Positions 8,873-17,615 of a stretch of 64,000 nucleotides of DNA are shown here, piece by piece (the first letter of the stretch is position 1; the number at the start of each line of letters is the position of its first letter). A program made the translations under genes and the position numbers. Origin of the DNA: Haliscomenobacter sp033763495 (GTDB lineage Bacteria > Bacteroidota > Bacteroidia > Chitinophagales > Saprospiraceae). The notes beneath the pieces were generated by a model, which worked only from the letters and a program-made list of their open reading frames with translations, had not been told where the DNA came from and did no database searches. The stretch covers positions 1 to 64,000 of the forward strand of contig NZ_JANRKL010000177.1 of assembly GCF_033763495.1 (NCBI RefSeq), read 5' to 3'.

Positions 8873-8906
8873 TTTGATCGAATTTATAAGAAATTAATTA
8901 TCTTTG
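8873..8906 (+). promoter_or_regulatory. promoter of the leader-susC transcript
   Basis: TTTG at 8873-8876 and TATCTTTG at 8899-8906, 22 bases apart, match the Bacteroidota -33/-7 promoter. Transcription should start near 8912-8914, about 10 bases before the ATG of the short leader frame and about 300 bases before susC. Confidence 0.7.
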
Positions 8907-8922
8907 CGACAAATCAACCAAA

Positions 8923-8985
8923 ATGCCGTACCAATTAGCATTTCTCAGCCCTACCCACAGTGGTCTTGCACCTTGTTGTTGTTGA
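8923..8985 (+). CDS. candidate polycysteine leader peptide
   Basis: A 20-codon frame with ATG at 8923 encodes MPYQL...SGLAPCCC and stops with TGA directly after three consecutive TGT cysteine codons (8974-8982). It begins only about 10 bases after the predicted transcription start, so it would be nearly leaderless. It lies in the 300-base leader of susC, ahead of an intrinsic terminator. Polycysteine leader frames act as cysteine-responsive attenuators in mycobacteria. The same role here, upstream of sulfatase genes, is inference. The frame is short enough to occur by chance; promoter, position, terminator and downstream genes together are what make it credible. Confidence 0.5.
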   Translation: MPYQLAFLSPTHSGLAPCCC

Positions 8986-9085
8986 TCAGCGACAGGGAAT
9001 TACGAGCTAAATAAAACCAATCAAATCCTTTTATTCAACTGAACCTTTGGGAGAATAACTACTCTCGATTGGGCTTAAAATAAAA

Positions 9086-9116
9086 TCAGCCTTGCGGTAA
9101 CAAGGCTGAAGTTTTT
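9086..9116 (+). terminator. intrinsic terminator inside the susC leader (attenuator candidate)
   Basis: A 9-bp perfect stem TCAGCCTTG/CAAGGCTGA with a 6-base loop is followed by five T (9112-9116). It lies 90 bases before the susC start with no gene between the promoter and itself except the polycysteine frame, so it must regulate susC or end a small RNA. The sequence CCTTGTT at 8971-8977, over the first Cys codon, is complementary to AACAAGG at 9099-9105 in the loop and 3' arm, which would allow a mutually exclusive fold. Confidence 0.7.
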
Positions 9117-9206
9117 CATCAGAACCATCGGTCATTTGGACGAGCAAAGATTGGACGTCGAGCCATCCTCCTGACCACATTTTCTAACGATAACTACGCA
9201 AAAGTA

Positions 9207-12200
9207 ATGAAAAAACAATTACTTGCATGGCTGGGCTTTGTGCTTTTCACTTCTGCACTCAGTGCCCAAAGTAACCCGGCCATCATCAATTCAACCCTCC
9301 ACGGAGTGGTGCTTGATGAAAAGACCAAAGAACCCGTCATTGGGGCAACGGTACAAATCAAAGGGACTACCCACGGAGTAGTAACCGATGTAGAGGGAAA
9401 ATTTTACTTCCAAACTGGCCAAATCCTCCCTTACACCCTGATTGTCAGCAACCTGAGCTACAAAACCAAAGAGGTCATCGCCGAAACCAACAACATTAGC
9501 ATCACCATTGCCGAAGACGCCAAACAATTAAACGAGTTTGTGGTGGTCGGTTATGGCACCCAGAAGAAGTCTGACTTGACTGGCTCTGTGGCTTCGGTGT
9601 CCAAATCAATCATTGAACAAACACCCGTCAGTTCTTTCGACCGCTTGTTGCAAGGCTCCGTTTCGGGAGTACAAGTTATACAAGCTTCGGGGCAGCCTGG
9701 CGCAGCGGTGAGTATTCGGATCCGTGGCGGCAACTCGATCACTGGGGGCAATGAACCCTTGTACGTCATTGATGGTTTCCCGGTCTACAATGACAACAAC
9801 GACGTCAACGCTGGCGTAACCAGTGGCCCCAGCATCAATGCCCTGGCCAGCCTCAATCCTTCCGATATTGAGTCCATCGACGTGTTGAAAGACGCTTCGG
9901 CCACCGCCATTTATGGTTCACGTGGGGCCAATGGGGTAGTCATCATCACTACTAAAAAAGGCAAAAAGGGGCAAAACAACGTGTCGTACGAAACGTATTA
10001 CGGCCAGCAGGAACTCATCAAACGGATCGATGTGTTGACCAGTTCGCGGGATTGGGCGCTGCTCAAAAACGATGCTTTGATTGCGGCTGGCAAACCTGCC
10101 TTTTACACGCAGGCCCAAATTGCTGCCCTGGAAGGTGGCACCGACTGGCAAGCAGCGGCCTTCAAAAAAGCGCCCATTCAAAACCATCAATTGACGTTTT
10201 CGGGTGGTGACGACAAAACGCGCTATGCCATATCCGCCAACTATTTCAAGCAGGATGGCATTTTGCGGGGTTCGGACTTTGACCGCTATTCCTTGCGGCT
10301 GAATTTGGATCGCAGCATTTCCGAAAAGTTCAAAGTGGGTACCAACCTGACGGCTAGCCGTACTTCGGCGAATGAGGCCAATTCCTCGGTAGTTAGCACC
10401 CTGCTGCTGCTGCCCCCAACGGTTTCAATTTATGATGCCAACGGAAATTATACCCTACAAAGCCCTTTTGAAGTAGCCCTGGGTAACCCCATAGCAACCC
10501 TGAACAAAGAAATCAACCAAACTACGACCTTCCGCCTCTTGGGGAGTTTCTCCGCTGAATACACCATTTTGGAAAACCTGGTCGCCAAAGTTCTGGTCGG
10601 TGGCGACATCATCAACAACAAACAAAATCGCTACATTCCTTCCAGCTTATTTGAAGGATATACTACTAGTGGTTCGGCCTCAGTGGGGTCAAAATTCGTG
10701 AGCACCTGGCTGAACGAGAATACCTTGTCGTACACCAAAGCGATAGAGGAGCACAGCTTTAACGTCTTGGCGGGGTACACCCAACAGAGCTACCAAAACG
10801 AAAGTGTGATCGCCAACGCCCGCGGCTTTGTGTCCGATTTGTTGACCTACAACAACATCTCCAGTGGTTCACTCAATGTATTGCCTGGCTCTTCAGCTTC
10901 AGCCTGGACCTTGCAATCTTTCCTGGGGCGCATCAACTACAATTTTGACCGCAAGTACTACCTGACCCTTACTTCTCGTGCGGATGGCTCTTCTCGTTTT
11001 GGCAAAAACAACAAATGGGGTTATTTCCCCTCGGCAGCTTTGGCCTGGAACCTGAGCAATGAGTCCTTTTTGGAAAAATGGACTTTTGTCAACAACCTCA
11101 AACTGCGCCTTTCCGCTGGCATAACGGGCAATCAGGAAATTGGGCAATTCCAATCCCTGGCGACCCTGTCCAACAATGCCTATCTTTTTGGTGAACAATT
11201 GGCAGTAGGCTTTGCCCCAACCCGCATCGCCAATCCCAACTTGAGCTGGGAAAAAACCACCCAAATCGACTTTGGTTTTGACCTCGGTTTGTTCAACGAC
11301 CGCATCAGTTTGACTTTTGATGCATACCGCAAGGAGACCAGTGCCCTATTGTTGACTGTCCCCGTGCCCTATACCACTGGCTACACGACTTCCCTGCAAA
11401 ATTACGGCACGGTAGAAAACCAGGGATTTGAACTGGCGCTGAATACCCAAAACACTCGGGGTAAATTTCAATGGACCAGCAACATCCTTTTTTCCATCAA
11501 CCGCAATAAAATCCTGAGCCTGGGCGATGGGGTCCAATACCTGATTTCCGATCCCAATATTGCCCAGGTTGGTCAGCCCTTAGGCGCATTTTTTGGCTTC
11601 CAATCCGCGGGCTTGTTACAGTCCGGCCAGGATGTTGAGAAAATACCGGTGATTGACCCTGCAACGACCAAACCTGGTGACCGCCTCTACACCGACATCA
11701 ATGGCGATGGCAAAATCACCCAGGCCGACGACCGTACCATCATTGGATACGCCCAGCCCAAGTTTTTGGCTGGCCTGACCAACAACTTCGAATACAAGGG
11801 TTTTGACCTCTCCATTTTCTTCTATGCCTCTTACGGCAACCAAATTTTTAACCAAAACCGCCAACAACTAGAGTTGCTCTCCGGGCAACAAAACGCAGCT
11901 AGCTCAGCCCTGGATCGTTGGACGCCAACGAATCCTTCCAACACCGTACAAAGGGCCAAAGAAGACCCTGCGCCCGTGACGACCAGCCGGTATGTGGAAG
12001 ATGCGTCTTACCTGCGCCTGCGTACCTTGACTTTTGGCTACACTTTCCCCAAAGGCAAGTTGAAGGCAATTAAAAATCTGCGCCTCTACGTGCTGGCCAA
12101 TAACCCATTGACCATCAGCAAGTACACTGGTTATGATCCCGATGTGAGCCGTAACGAGCAGTCGACCCTCCAACAAGGGATTGATTATGGGTCGTATCCG

Positions 12201-12242
12201 ATTGCCAAGTCGTACCAGTTTGGTTTGAACATTGGGTTTTAA
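9207..12242 (+). CDS. SusC/RagA family TonB-linked outer-membrane transporter
   Basis: A 1011-residue SusC-type receptor. Domains in order: signal peptide to about residue 22, carboxypeptidase-regulatory-like domain (about 30-110, GVVLDEKTKEPVIGATVQ), the SusC signature EFVVVGYGTQKKSDLTGSV (about 112-130), plug with SIRIRGGNS and DVLKDASATAIYGSRGANGVVIITTKKG, and a barrel ending SYQFGLNIGF. It pairs with the downstream SusD to import a polymer or oligomer bound at the cell surface. The two tandem sulfatases downstream suggest a sulfated substrate or a sulfate ester. The long leader with a polycysteine frame and a terminator suggests expression is set by sulfur or cysteine supply. Confidence 0.95.
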   Translation: MKKQLLAWLGFVLFTSALSAQSNPAIINSTLHGVVLDEKTKEPVIGATVQIKGTTHGVVTDVEGKFYFQTGQILPYTLIVSNLSYKTKEVIAETNNISITIAEDAKQLNEFVVVGYGTQKKSDLTGSVASVSKSIIEQTPVSSFDRLLQGSVSGVQVIQASGQPGAAVSIRIRGGNSITGGNEPLYVIDGFPVYNDNNDVNAGVTSGPSINALASLNPSDIESIDVLKDASATAIYGSRGANGVVIITTKKGKKGQNNVSYETYYGQQELIKRIDVLTSSRDWALLKNDALIAAGKPAFYTQAQIAALEGGTDWQAAAFKKAPIQNHQLTFSGGDDKTRYAISANYFKQDGILRGSDFDRYSLRLNLDRSISEKFKVGTNLTASRTSANEANSSVVSTLLLLPPTVSIYDANGNYTLQSPFEVALGNPIATLNKEINQTTTFRLLGSFSAEYTILENLVAKVLVGGDIINNKQNRYIPSSLFEGYTTSGSASVGSKFVSTWLNENTLSYTKAIEEHSFNVLAGYTQQSYQNESVIANARGFVSDLLTYNNISSGSLNVLPGSSASAWTLQSFLGRINYNFDRKYYLTLTSRADGSSRFGKNNKWGYFPSAALAWNLSNESFLEKWTFVNNLKLRLSAGITGNQEIGQFQSLATLSNNAYLFGEQLAVGFAPTRIANPNLSWEKTTQIDFGFDLGLFNDRISLTFDAYRKETSALLLTVPVPYTTGYTTSLQNYGTVENQGFELALNTQNTRGKFQWTSNILFSINRNKILSLGDGVQYLISDPNIAQVGQPLGAFFGFQSAGLLQSGQDVEKIPVIDPATTKPGDRLYTDINGDGKITQADDRTIIGYAQPKFLAGLTNNFEYKGFDLSIFFYASYGNQIFNQNRQQLELLSGQQNAASSALDRWTPTNPSNTVQRAKEDPAPVTTSRYVEDASYLRLRTLTFGYTFPKGKLKAIKNLRLYVLANNPLTISKYTGYDPDVSRNEQSTLQQGIDYGSYPIAKSYQFGLNIGF

Positions 12243-12260
12243 ACACCCTCCTCACACTCT

Positions 12261-12426
12261 TGCTCGGAGGACATCAATTGCCCCAGGCTTCAGCCTGGGG
12301 GCTTAGGAACTCCACAGATTTGGGCTTTAGCCCCAGCTTGAAAATTATGGCTTGGGCTAAAGCCCGATCAAATGGGAAAATCCAATCCACGCGCTAAAGC
12401 ACGTGGCAATTGATGTCCTCCGAGCA
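12261..12426. repeat. REP/BIME-like composite palindrome between susC and susD
   Basis: Outer arms of 22 bases (12261-12282 and 12405-12426) are perfect inverted repeats. Inside lie a 20-base palindrome CCCCAGGCTTCAGCCTGGGG at 12281-12300 and a TTTGGGCTTTAGCCC / GGGCTAAAGCCC pair. The latter core also occurs in the palindromes beside the REP-type transposase at 31.7 and 32.5 kb. No gene lies in the 239 bases between susC and susD. The element may act as an mRNA processing or stability site. Confidence 0.85.
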
Positions 12427-12481
12427 AAATGTCCAATGGTGTGTACCCTCTTTCATTTTTTCAGTAAAAAACATCCACACA

Positions 12482-13909
12482 ATGAACAAGTTATTGCGTT
12501 TCACTTTCGCATCCATCATACTCCTGGGTTTACAAACCTGCACCAGCCTGGAAGAAAATCCCGAGGCATTTTTGACCAGTGACCAGTTTTACCAAACCCA
12601 ATCGGATGCCATTGCTGCCGTCAATGCGGTATACCAGCCGCTCAATGGCAGTGGTCAAACCATATACAACAGTCTATTCCAAATTGGCATGGACATCGCT
12701 TCCGACGAAGCATTACCCGGCCCTCGCGCCCGCAACGCCAACGTACGTGCTTTTGCGGTGCTCTCACACGCTACAACCAACGACCGAGTTGACGAAATTT
12801 GGCGGCAGCACTACGCGGCGATCAACCGCGCCAACATTGCCATTGAGAAGGTTCCTGGCATCGACTTTGATGCTACGCTGAGGACAAGATTGGTGAATGA
12901 AGCTAAATTTTTGCGTGCTCTGTATTATTTCAACCTGGTGCGCCTCTACGGGGGCGTGCCCCTCATCTTGCAAGAGCCAACTGATTTGAGTAAAGACAAA
13001 GTTCAGGTTGTTCGTGCCACTGCTGATGAGGTGTACCGCCAAATCATCGCCGATTTGAAAGACGCCGAGGCCTTGCCCGCCAGTTATGCCAAAAGTGACC
13101 TGGGACGTGTCACCGCTGGAGCTGCCAAGTCACTGCTGCTGCGTGTTTACCTGACCCGCAAGGATTGGGACAACGCCATTAGCAAAGCCGCTGAAGTCAT
13201 CAATGGGCCTTATGGTTATGACCTTTTTGCCAATTTTGCCGACGTGTTCAACAAGGCCAATAACAATGGCAAGGAGCATATTTTTTCAGCTCAATTCAAA
13301 AGCAATACCAACGGGCGGGGCAACTCCCTTGGTAGTCGGGGCACACCCACCGGGATTCCTGGCATCGATGGTGGGGATGCGGACATTCCAACCACCCAAT
13401 TGTACCCACTTTACACGGCTGAAGACAAACGTCGCGATGTGACTTTTTTCACTTCCCAGGTGGGTTCAAACGGCAAGACTTACACTTTCACCCCCCACTT
13501 CCGCAAGTATTACGATCCATCGGTGAATCCCAATACAGGTGATTCGGGCATCAATTTCCCGATCATTCGTTTTGCGGATGTGCTGCTGGAATACGCTGAA
13601 GCACTCAATGAAAAATCGGGGCCTACTGCCGATGCATATACTGCATTGAACCGAGTGCGCACCCGGGCAGGTTTGCAACCCTTGAGCAACTTATCGCAAA
13701 GCGAATTCAGGGAAGCAGTCTATCATGAGCGCCGCCTGGAATTTGTGTACGAGCACCAACGCTGGTTCGATCTGGTGCGTACTGGGCGGCTTGTCCAGAA
13801 CTTGAAGGCCGTGGGCAAAACCAATGTCCAGGAGAAGCATTACCTCTATCCGATTCCACAACGGGAGATTGATTTGAATCCAAAATTGGAGCAGAATCCG
13901 GGTTGGTAG
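12482..13909 (+). CDS. SusD/RagB family surface glycan-binding lipoprotein
   Basis: A 475-residue SusD-type lipoprotein. The start is the ATG at 12482 because it gives a lipoprotein signal peptide with a lipobox ending LGLQTC (Cys near residue 20). Typical SusD features are EAKFLRALYYFNLVRLYGGVPLI (TPR-like helical part), PIIRFADVLLEYAEALNE, ALNRVRTRAGL, and the C-terminal YHERRLEFVYEHQRWFDLVRTGR and YPIPQREIDLNPKLEQNPGW. It caps the SusC channel on the outer surface and binds the substrate. The gap to susC is filled by a palindromic repeat, which is unusual for a susCD pair. Confidence 0.95.
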   Translation: MNKLLRFTFASIILLGLQTCTSLEENPEAFLTSDQFYQTQSDAIAAVNAVYQPLNGSGQTIYNSLFQIGMDIASDEALPGPRARNANVRAFAVLSHATTNDRVDEIWRQHYAAINRANIAIEKVPGIDFDATLRTRLVNEAKFLRALYYFNLVRLYGGVPLILQEPTDLSKDKVQVVRATADEVYRQIIADLKDAEALPASYAKSDLGRVTAGAAKSLLLRVYLTRKDWDNAISKAAEVINGPYGYDLFANFADVFNKANNNGKEHIFSAQFKSNTNGRGNSLGSRGTPTGIPGIDGGDADIPTTQLYPLYTAEDKRRDVTFFTSQVGSNGKTYTFTPHFRKYYDPSVNPNTGDSGINFPIIRFADVLLEYAEALNEKSGPTADAYTALNRVRTRAGLQPLSNLSQSEFREAVYHERRLEFVYEHQRWFDLVRTGRLVQNLKAVGKTNVQEKHYLYPIPQREIDLNPKLEQNPGW

Positions 13910-13958
13910 ACACCTCGCATAGCCCGGGGTCGATCAGTTCTAATTTTAGGTGCTGGCG

Positions 13959-14085
13959 CTGGTACAAGTCTCCAGACTTGTACCAGTATTAACACGTCTC
14001 TGACGTGTGTTTACCCAATTTTTTCGCGTTGCTCGTGCGTCAGAGACGCGAAAATGTTGGTACAAGTCTGGAGACTTGTACCAGC
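13959..14085. repeat. REP-like composite palindrome between susD and the sulfatase genes
   Basis: A self-complementary unit around GGTACAAGTCTCCAGACTTGTACC (the left copy spans 13959-13986) is repeated in inverted orientation near 14058-14085. Between them lie smaller palindromes built on CGTCTCTGACG and GCGTCAGAGACGC. It differs in sequence from the 12.3-kb element, so it is a second repeat family. The 243 bases between susD and the sulfatase hold no gene. Confidence 0.8.
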
Positions 14086-14152
14086 TAAAACAGAACCAAT
14101 TTAGTGCATTTGTCCTGAGCAGCCTCCTCTTTCATCTTTAAAAATCATAGAC

Positions 14153-15859
14153 ATGAGACCTATACTTTTTGTCTTTGCCTTATCTCTGGCATTGAGTGCC
14201 TCGGCACAAAAAAAGGGCAAGACAATACCCGCCCCTACCCCCAGTAAACCCAACATCATCCTCATCATGGTCGACGACCTGGGGTACTCCGATTTTGGCG
14301 CTTACGGCTCCGAAATCCAAACCCCCAACATCGACAAATTAGCCTACGGTGGGTTGCGCCTCAAGGAGTTTTACAACAACTCCATCTGTGCGCCTACCCG
14401 GGCTTCGCTCATCACTGGGCAGTATCCCCACAAGGCCGGATTGGGTTATTTCAACGTCAATTTGGGGTTACCTGCTTACCAGGGTTGGTTGAACCCCGAG
14501 TCGCTCACCTTTGGTGAAGTGCTGCAACAAGGCGGCTACAACACCTACCTGACGGGCAAATGGCACGTGGGGAATGACAGCCTATATTGGCCCAATCAAC
14601 GGGGATTCAATAAATTTTACGGTTTCATCGGCGGGGCCAGCAATTATTACGACATCAGTCCTTATCCAGAAAAGGCCCCACCAGTGGAATTGGTCGAAAA
14701 CAACCAGCGCATCAATCTCGCTCCCGGTAAGTACTTAACCGACGAGATCACCAATCACGCCCTTTCGTACATCAACGAATCCAAAGACAAACCTTTTTTC
14801 CTTTACCTGGCCTTCAATGCACCGCACTGGCCGCTACAGGCTCCCGCGGAAGACATTGCGAAGTACAAGGGGAAATATAAAATCGGTTGGGATTCACTAC
14901 GCGCACAACGCTACCGCCGTCAATTGGCCTTGGGCATTGCCGATCCCCGGCAAAAAGTGGCCGAGCGCGACCCGGAAGTAGTGGCCTGGGAGAGCCTGAC
15001 TTATGACGAAAAGGAGTTGTGGCAACGCAAAATGGAAGTGTATGCCGCCATGGTCGACCACGTGGATCAAAGTGTAGGTCGGGTACTAGAAGAGTTGAAA
15101 AAACTCAAAAAAGACGACAATACCCTGATCGTTTTGATCTCTGACAATGGCGCGCAAGGTGGACTAAACCCACTGGGTCGCCGCCGCCAGCGCAGCTCAG
15201 GGCCAATTGGTTCGGCAGGCTCATACGACTACCAGGAGCAAAACTGGGCTTATGTGTCCAATACCCCTTTCCGCAATTACAAAGCTACTTCACATGAGGG
15301 CGGCATCAGTTCACCCTTCATCGCGTGGTTTCCTAAAAAGATCAAAGCCGGAACGATTGCCAAAGGAACCGGGCATTTGATTGATTTGGCGCCTACTTTT
15401 TATGACCTTGCTGGCGTAAACTATCCAAACACTTATCGTGGCGTGCAGACCAATGCTTTACCCGGGGTGAGTTTGAAAAATCTCTTGTTTGAAGGCAGCG
15501 ACATTGTGCGCTCCGAGCCAATTTTTTGGGAGCGAGCAGGCAATCGTGCGGTGCGTAAAGGCAAATGGAAGCTTGTCTCGTTGTACAATCAAACGGCTGC
15601 TCGCAATGGTGAATGGCAACTTTATGACATTGAAACAGACCGTGGAGAGACTACTGATTTGGCGAAAACTAACCCTGAAGTAGTAAGGGCGCTGATAGCT
15701 GATTACGAAGCCTGGGCCAAGCGCAACGATGTGGAGGAATACACTAAAATCCGCCCTCTCAATCCAGCTGGGCCAGCTCCAAATCCCAGTCCAAATACCA
15801 ATAACAACCCAGGGACCCGAGCTGAAGTTACCACCCCTCGCCCGCGCCCCAACAATTAA
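14153..15859 (+). CDS. exported type I (formylglycine) sulfatase
   Basis: A 568-residue sulfatase with a signal peptide (to about residue 19). It shows the metal-binding DD pair at 41-42 (MVDDLGYSDFGAYG), the modification motif CAPTR at 79-83 followed by ASLITGQ, the TGKWHVG segment, and the second metal site DNGAQGG. Cys79 must be turned into formylglycine by an enzyme not encoded here. It hydrolyses sulfate esters in the periplasm or outside. A low-complexity Pro/Asn-rich tail (last about 30 residues) is odd and absent from the neighbouring paralogue. The next sulfatase starts 26 bases downstream, and the two are clearly duplicates of one another. The substrate cannot be read from the sequence. 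Confidence 0.93.
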   Translation: MRPILFVFALSLALSASAQKKGKTIPAPTPSKPNIILIMVDDLGYSDFGAYGSEIQTPNIDKLAYGGLRLKEFYNNSICAPTRASLITGQYPHKAGLGYFNVNLGLPAYQGWLNPESLTFGEVLQQGGYNTYLTGKWHVGNDSLYWPNQRGFNKFYGFIGGASNYYDISPYPEKAPPVELVENNQRINLAPGKYLTDEITNHALSYINESKDKPFFLYLAFNAPHWPLQAPAEDIAKYKGKYKIGWDSLRAQRYRRQLALGIADPRQKVAERDPEVVAWESLTYDEKELWQRKMEVYAAMVDHVDQSVGRVLEELKKLKKDDNTLIVLISDNGAQGGLNPLGRRRQRSSGPIGSAGSYDYQEQNWAYVSNTPFRNYKATSHEGGISSPFIAWFPKKIKAGTIAKGTGHLIDLAPTFYDLAGVNYPNTYRGVQTNALPGVSLKNLLFEGSDIVRSEPIFWERAGNRAVRKGKWKLVSLYNQTAARNGEWQLYDIETDRGETTDLAKTNPEVVRALIADYEAWAKRNDVEEYTKIRPLNPAGPAPNPSPNTNNNPGTRAEVTTPRPRPNN

Positions 15860-15885
15860 ATTATTGCCTTCAAAATTTTCAGACA

Positions 15886-17535
15886 ATGACCACAAAATAT
15901 AAAATTCAAGTGCTGCTGCTGGTGCTAGGTGCCGCCCTGCTCGGCACCTCACAGGCCCAAACTAAAAAGCCCAACATCATCCTCATTATGGTCGACGACA
16001 TGGGCTATTCCGACCTAGGGGCTTATGGCTCAGAGATTCAAACGCCCAATATCGACAAACTGGCCTACGAAGGGCTGCGCTTGCGGGAGTTTTACAACAA
16101 TTCCATTTGTGCGCCCACCCGGGCATCGCTCATTACTGGGCAATACCCGCACAAGGCTGGGGTCGGTTATTTTGACGTCAATTTGGGTATTCCTCCTTAC
16201 CAGGGTTTTTTGAACAAAGAATCACTCACTTTTGGCGAAGTTCTGCGGCAAGCGGGTTACAGCACCTTGCTTTCGGGCAAGTGGCACGTAGGCAATGATA
16301 GTCTGCATTGGCCCAAACAGAGGGGCTTTGACCGTTTCTTTGGCGTCATCGGCGGTGGTTCCAACTATTTTGATGCCGAACCCATGCCACTCGGTCGACC
16401 CTACCCCGTGGTGATTTTGGAGGACAATCAACGCCAGAAGCCCAAGGCCAATTCCTATTATTTTACGGATGAAATCACCAATCACGCCGTACAATTCCTG
16501 GATGAGCAGAACAAGGTGGACAAACCCTTTTTCCTTTACCTCGCCTATACTGCGCCCCACTGGCCACTCCAGGCTTTACCTGAAGACATTGCCAAATACC
16601 GGGGCAAATACGACGCAGGTTGGGATGCCTTGCGCAAGGAGCGCCTGGCCAAACAGGTCAAACTCGGCATCATCACCCAGGCTCAGGCTGATGCCGCCGC
16701 TGCCCGCGATGTGGAAGTGCCCGATTGGGACAACCTGACTTTTGAGGAAAAACAATTGTGGAAAGCAAAAATGGAGGTATACGCTGCTATGTTGGATCGT
16801 GCTGATCAGGGGATTGGTAAAGTGTTGGCCAAGTTGAAAGAGTTGAAAAAAGACGACAACACCCTGGTCATTTTTATTTCTGACAACGGCGCTCCCGCCG
16901 AAGACATGGCGCATCGCGATAAAAACCAGGCTGGTCGCAACACCGGCCCAGTTGGCACCGCGGGCTCTTTTGAGTCCCAAGGCAAACCCTGGTCTTTTGT
17001 ATCCAATACGCCTTTCCGTTCTTTCAAGTCCTTTGCCTATGAAGGTGGGATCAGTTCACCTTTTATCGCCTGGTTTCCCGGAAAGATCAAGGCAGGAAGT
17101 ATTGCTAAGGGTACTGCTCACCTGATTGACCTGGCACCCACTTTTTATGATTTGGCGGGTACCAGCTATCCAGGCACGTATAATGGGGTCGCTACCAACC
17201 AACTGCCCGGCAAAAGTTTGAGCAACTTGTTGTTCAAAGGCGAAGAACTACAGCGCAGTGAGCCCATCTTTTGGGAACGCGCTGGCAATCGTGCCGTACG
17301 GAAAGGGAAGTGGAAATTGGTGTCCATTTATCCGAGTTACAGTTGGGAGTTGTACGATCTGGAAAAGGATCGTGGGGAAACCCAAAACGTGGCTCGCCTC
17401 AATCCTTTGGTGGTTGATGAATTGTCAAAATTGTATTTCCACTGGGCCAAACAAAATGGCGTAGTGGATTACGATAAAATCAAACCTGCTCAGCCCTTGT
17501 TGCCACCTACCCGCAGTACGGCGGGGACTAATTAG
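15886..17535 (+). CDS. exported type I (formylglycine) sulfatase, tandem paralogue
   Basis: A 549-residue sulfatase closely similar to the gene before it along its whole length. It has a signal peptide ending near SQAQ, metal-site Asp residues in MVDDMGYSDLGAYG (DD 37-38), formylglycine motif CAPTR with Cys75, GKWHVGNDSL, and DNGAPAEDMAHRDKN. Near the C-terminus are ERAGNRAVRKGKWKLVS and ELYDLEKDRGETQNVA. Co-transcribed with the preceding sulfatase and probably with susCD; a strong terminator follows at 17555. Two enzymes of one type suggest slightly different sulfate esters or positions on one substrate. Confidence 0.93.
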   Translation: MTTKYKIQVLLLVLGAALLGTSQAQTKKPNIILIMVDDMGYSDLGAYGSEIQTPNIDKLAYEGLRLREFYNNSICAPTRASLITGQYPHKAGVGYFDVNLGIPPYQGFLNKESLTFGEVLRQAGYSTLLSGKWHVGNDSLHWPKQRGFDRFFGVIGGGSNYFDAEPMPLGRPYPVVILEDNQRQKPKANSYYFTDEITNHAVQFLDEQNKVDKPFFLYLAYTAPHWPLQALPEDIAKYRGKYDAGWDALRKERLAKQVKLGIITQAQADAAAARDVEVPDWDNLTFEEKQLWKAKMEVYAAMLDRADQGIGKVLAKLKELKKDDNTLVIFISDNGAPAEDMAHRDKNQAGRNTGPVGTAGSFESQGKPWSFVSNTPFRSFKSFAYEGGISSPFIAWFPGKIKAGSIAKGTAHLIDLAPTFYDLAGTSYPGTYNGVATNQLPGKSLSNLLFKGEELQRSEPIFWERAGNRAVRKGKWKLVSIYPSYSWELYDLEKDRGETQNVARLNPLVVDELSKLYFHWAKQNGVVDYDKIKPAQPLLPPTRSTAGTN

Positions 17536-17554
17536 CCAAATTAAGTTGATTTTC

Positions 17555-17592
17555 GAGACGGCAGATAAAGCATCTGTCGTCTCCCTTTTTTG
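17555..17592 (+). terminator. intrinsic terminator after the sulfatase pair
   Basis: A 12-base stem GAGACGGCAGAT / ATCTGTCGTCTC (one G-T pair) with a 5-base loop is followed by CCTTTTTT. It marks the end of the susCD-sulfatase operon. Confidence 0.85.
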
Positions 17593-17615
17593 TCTTTTTT
17601 AAAAACACGTCAATC

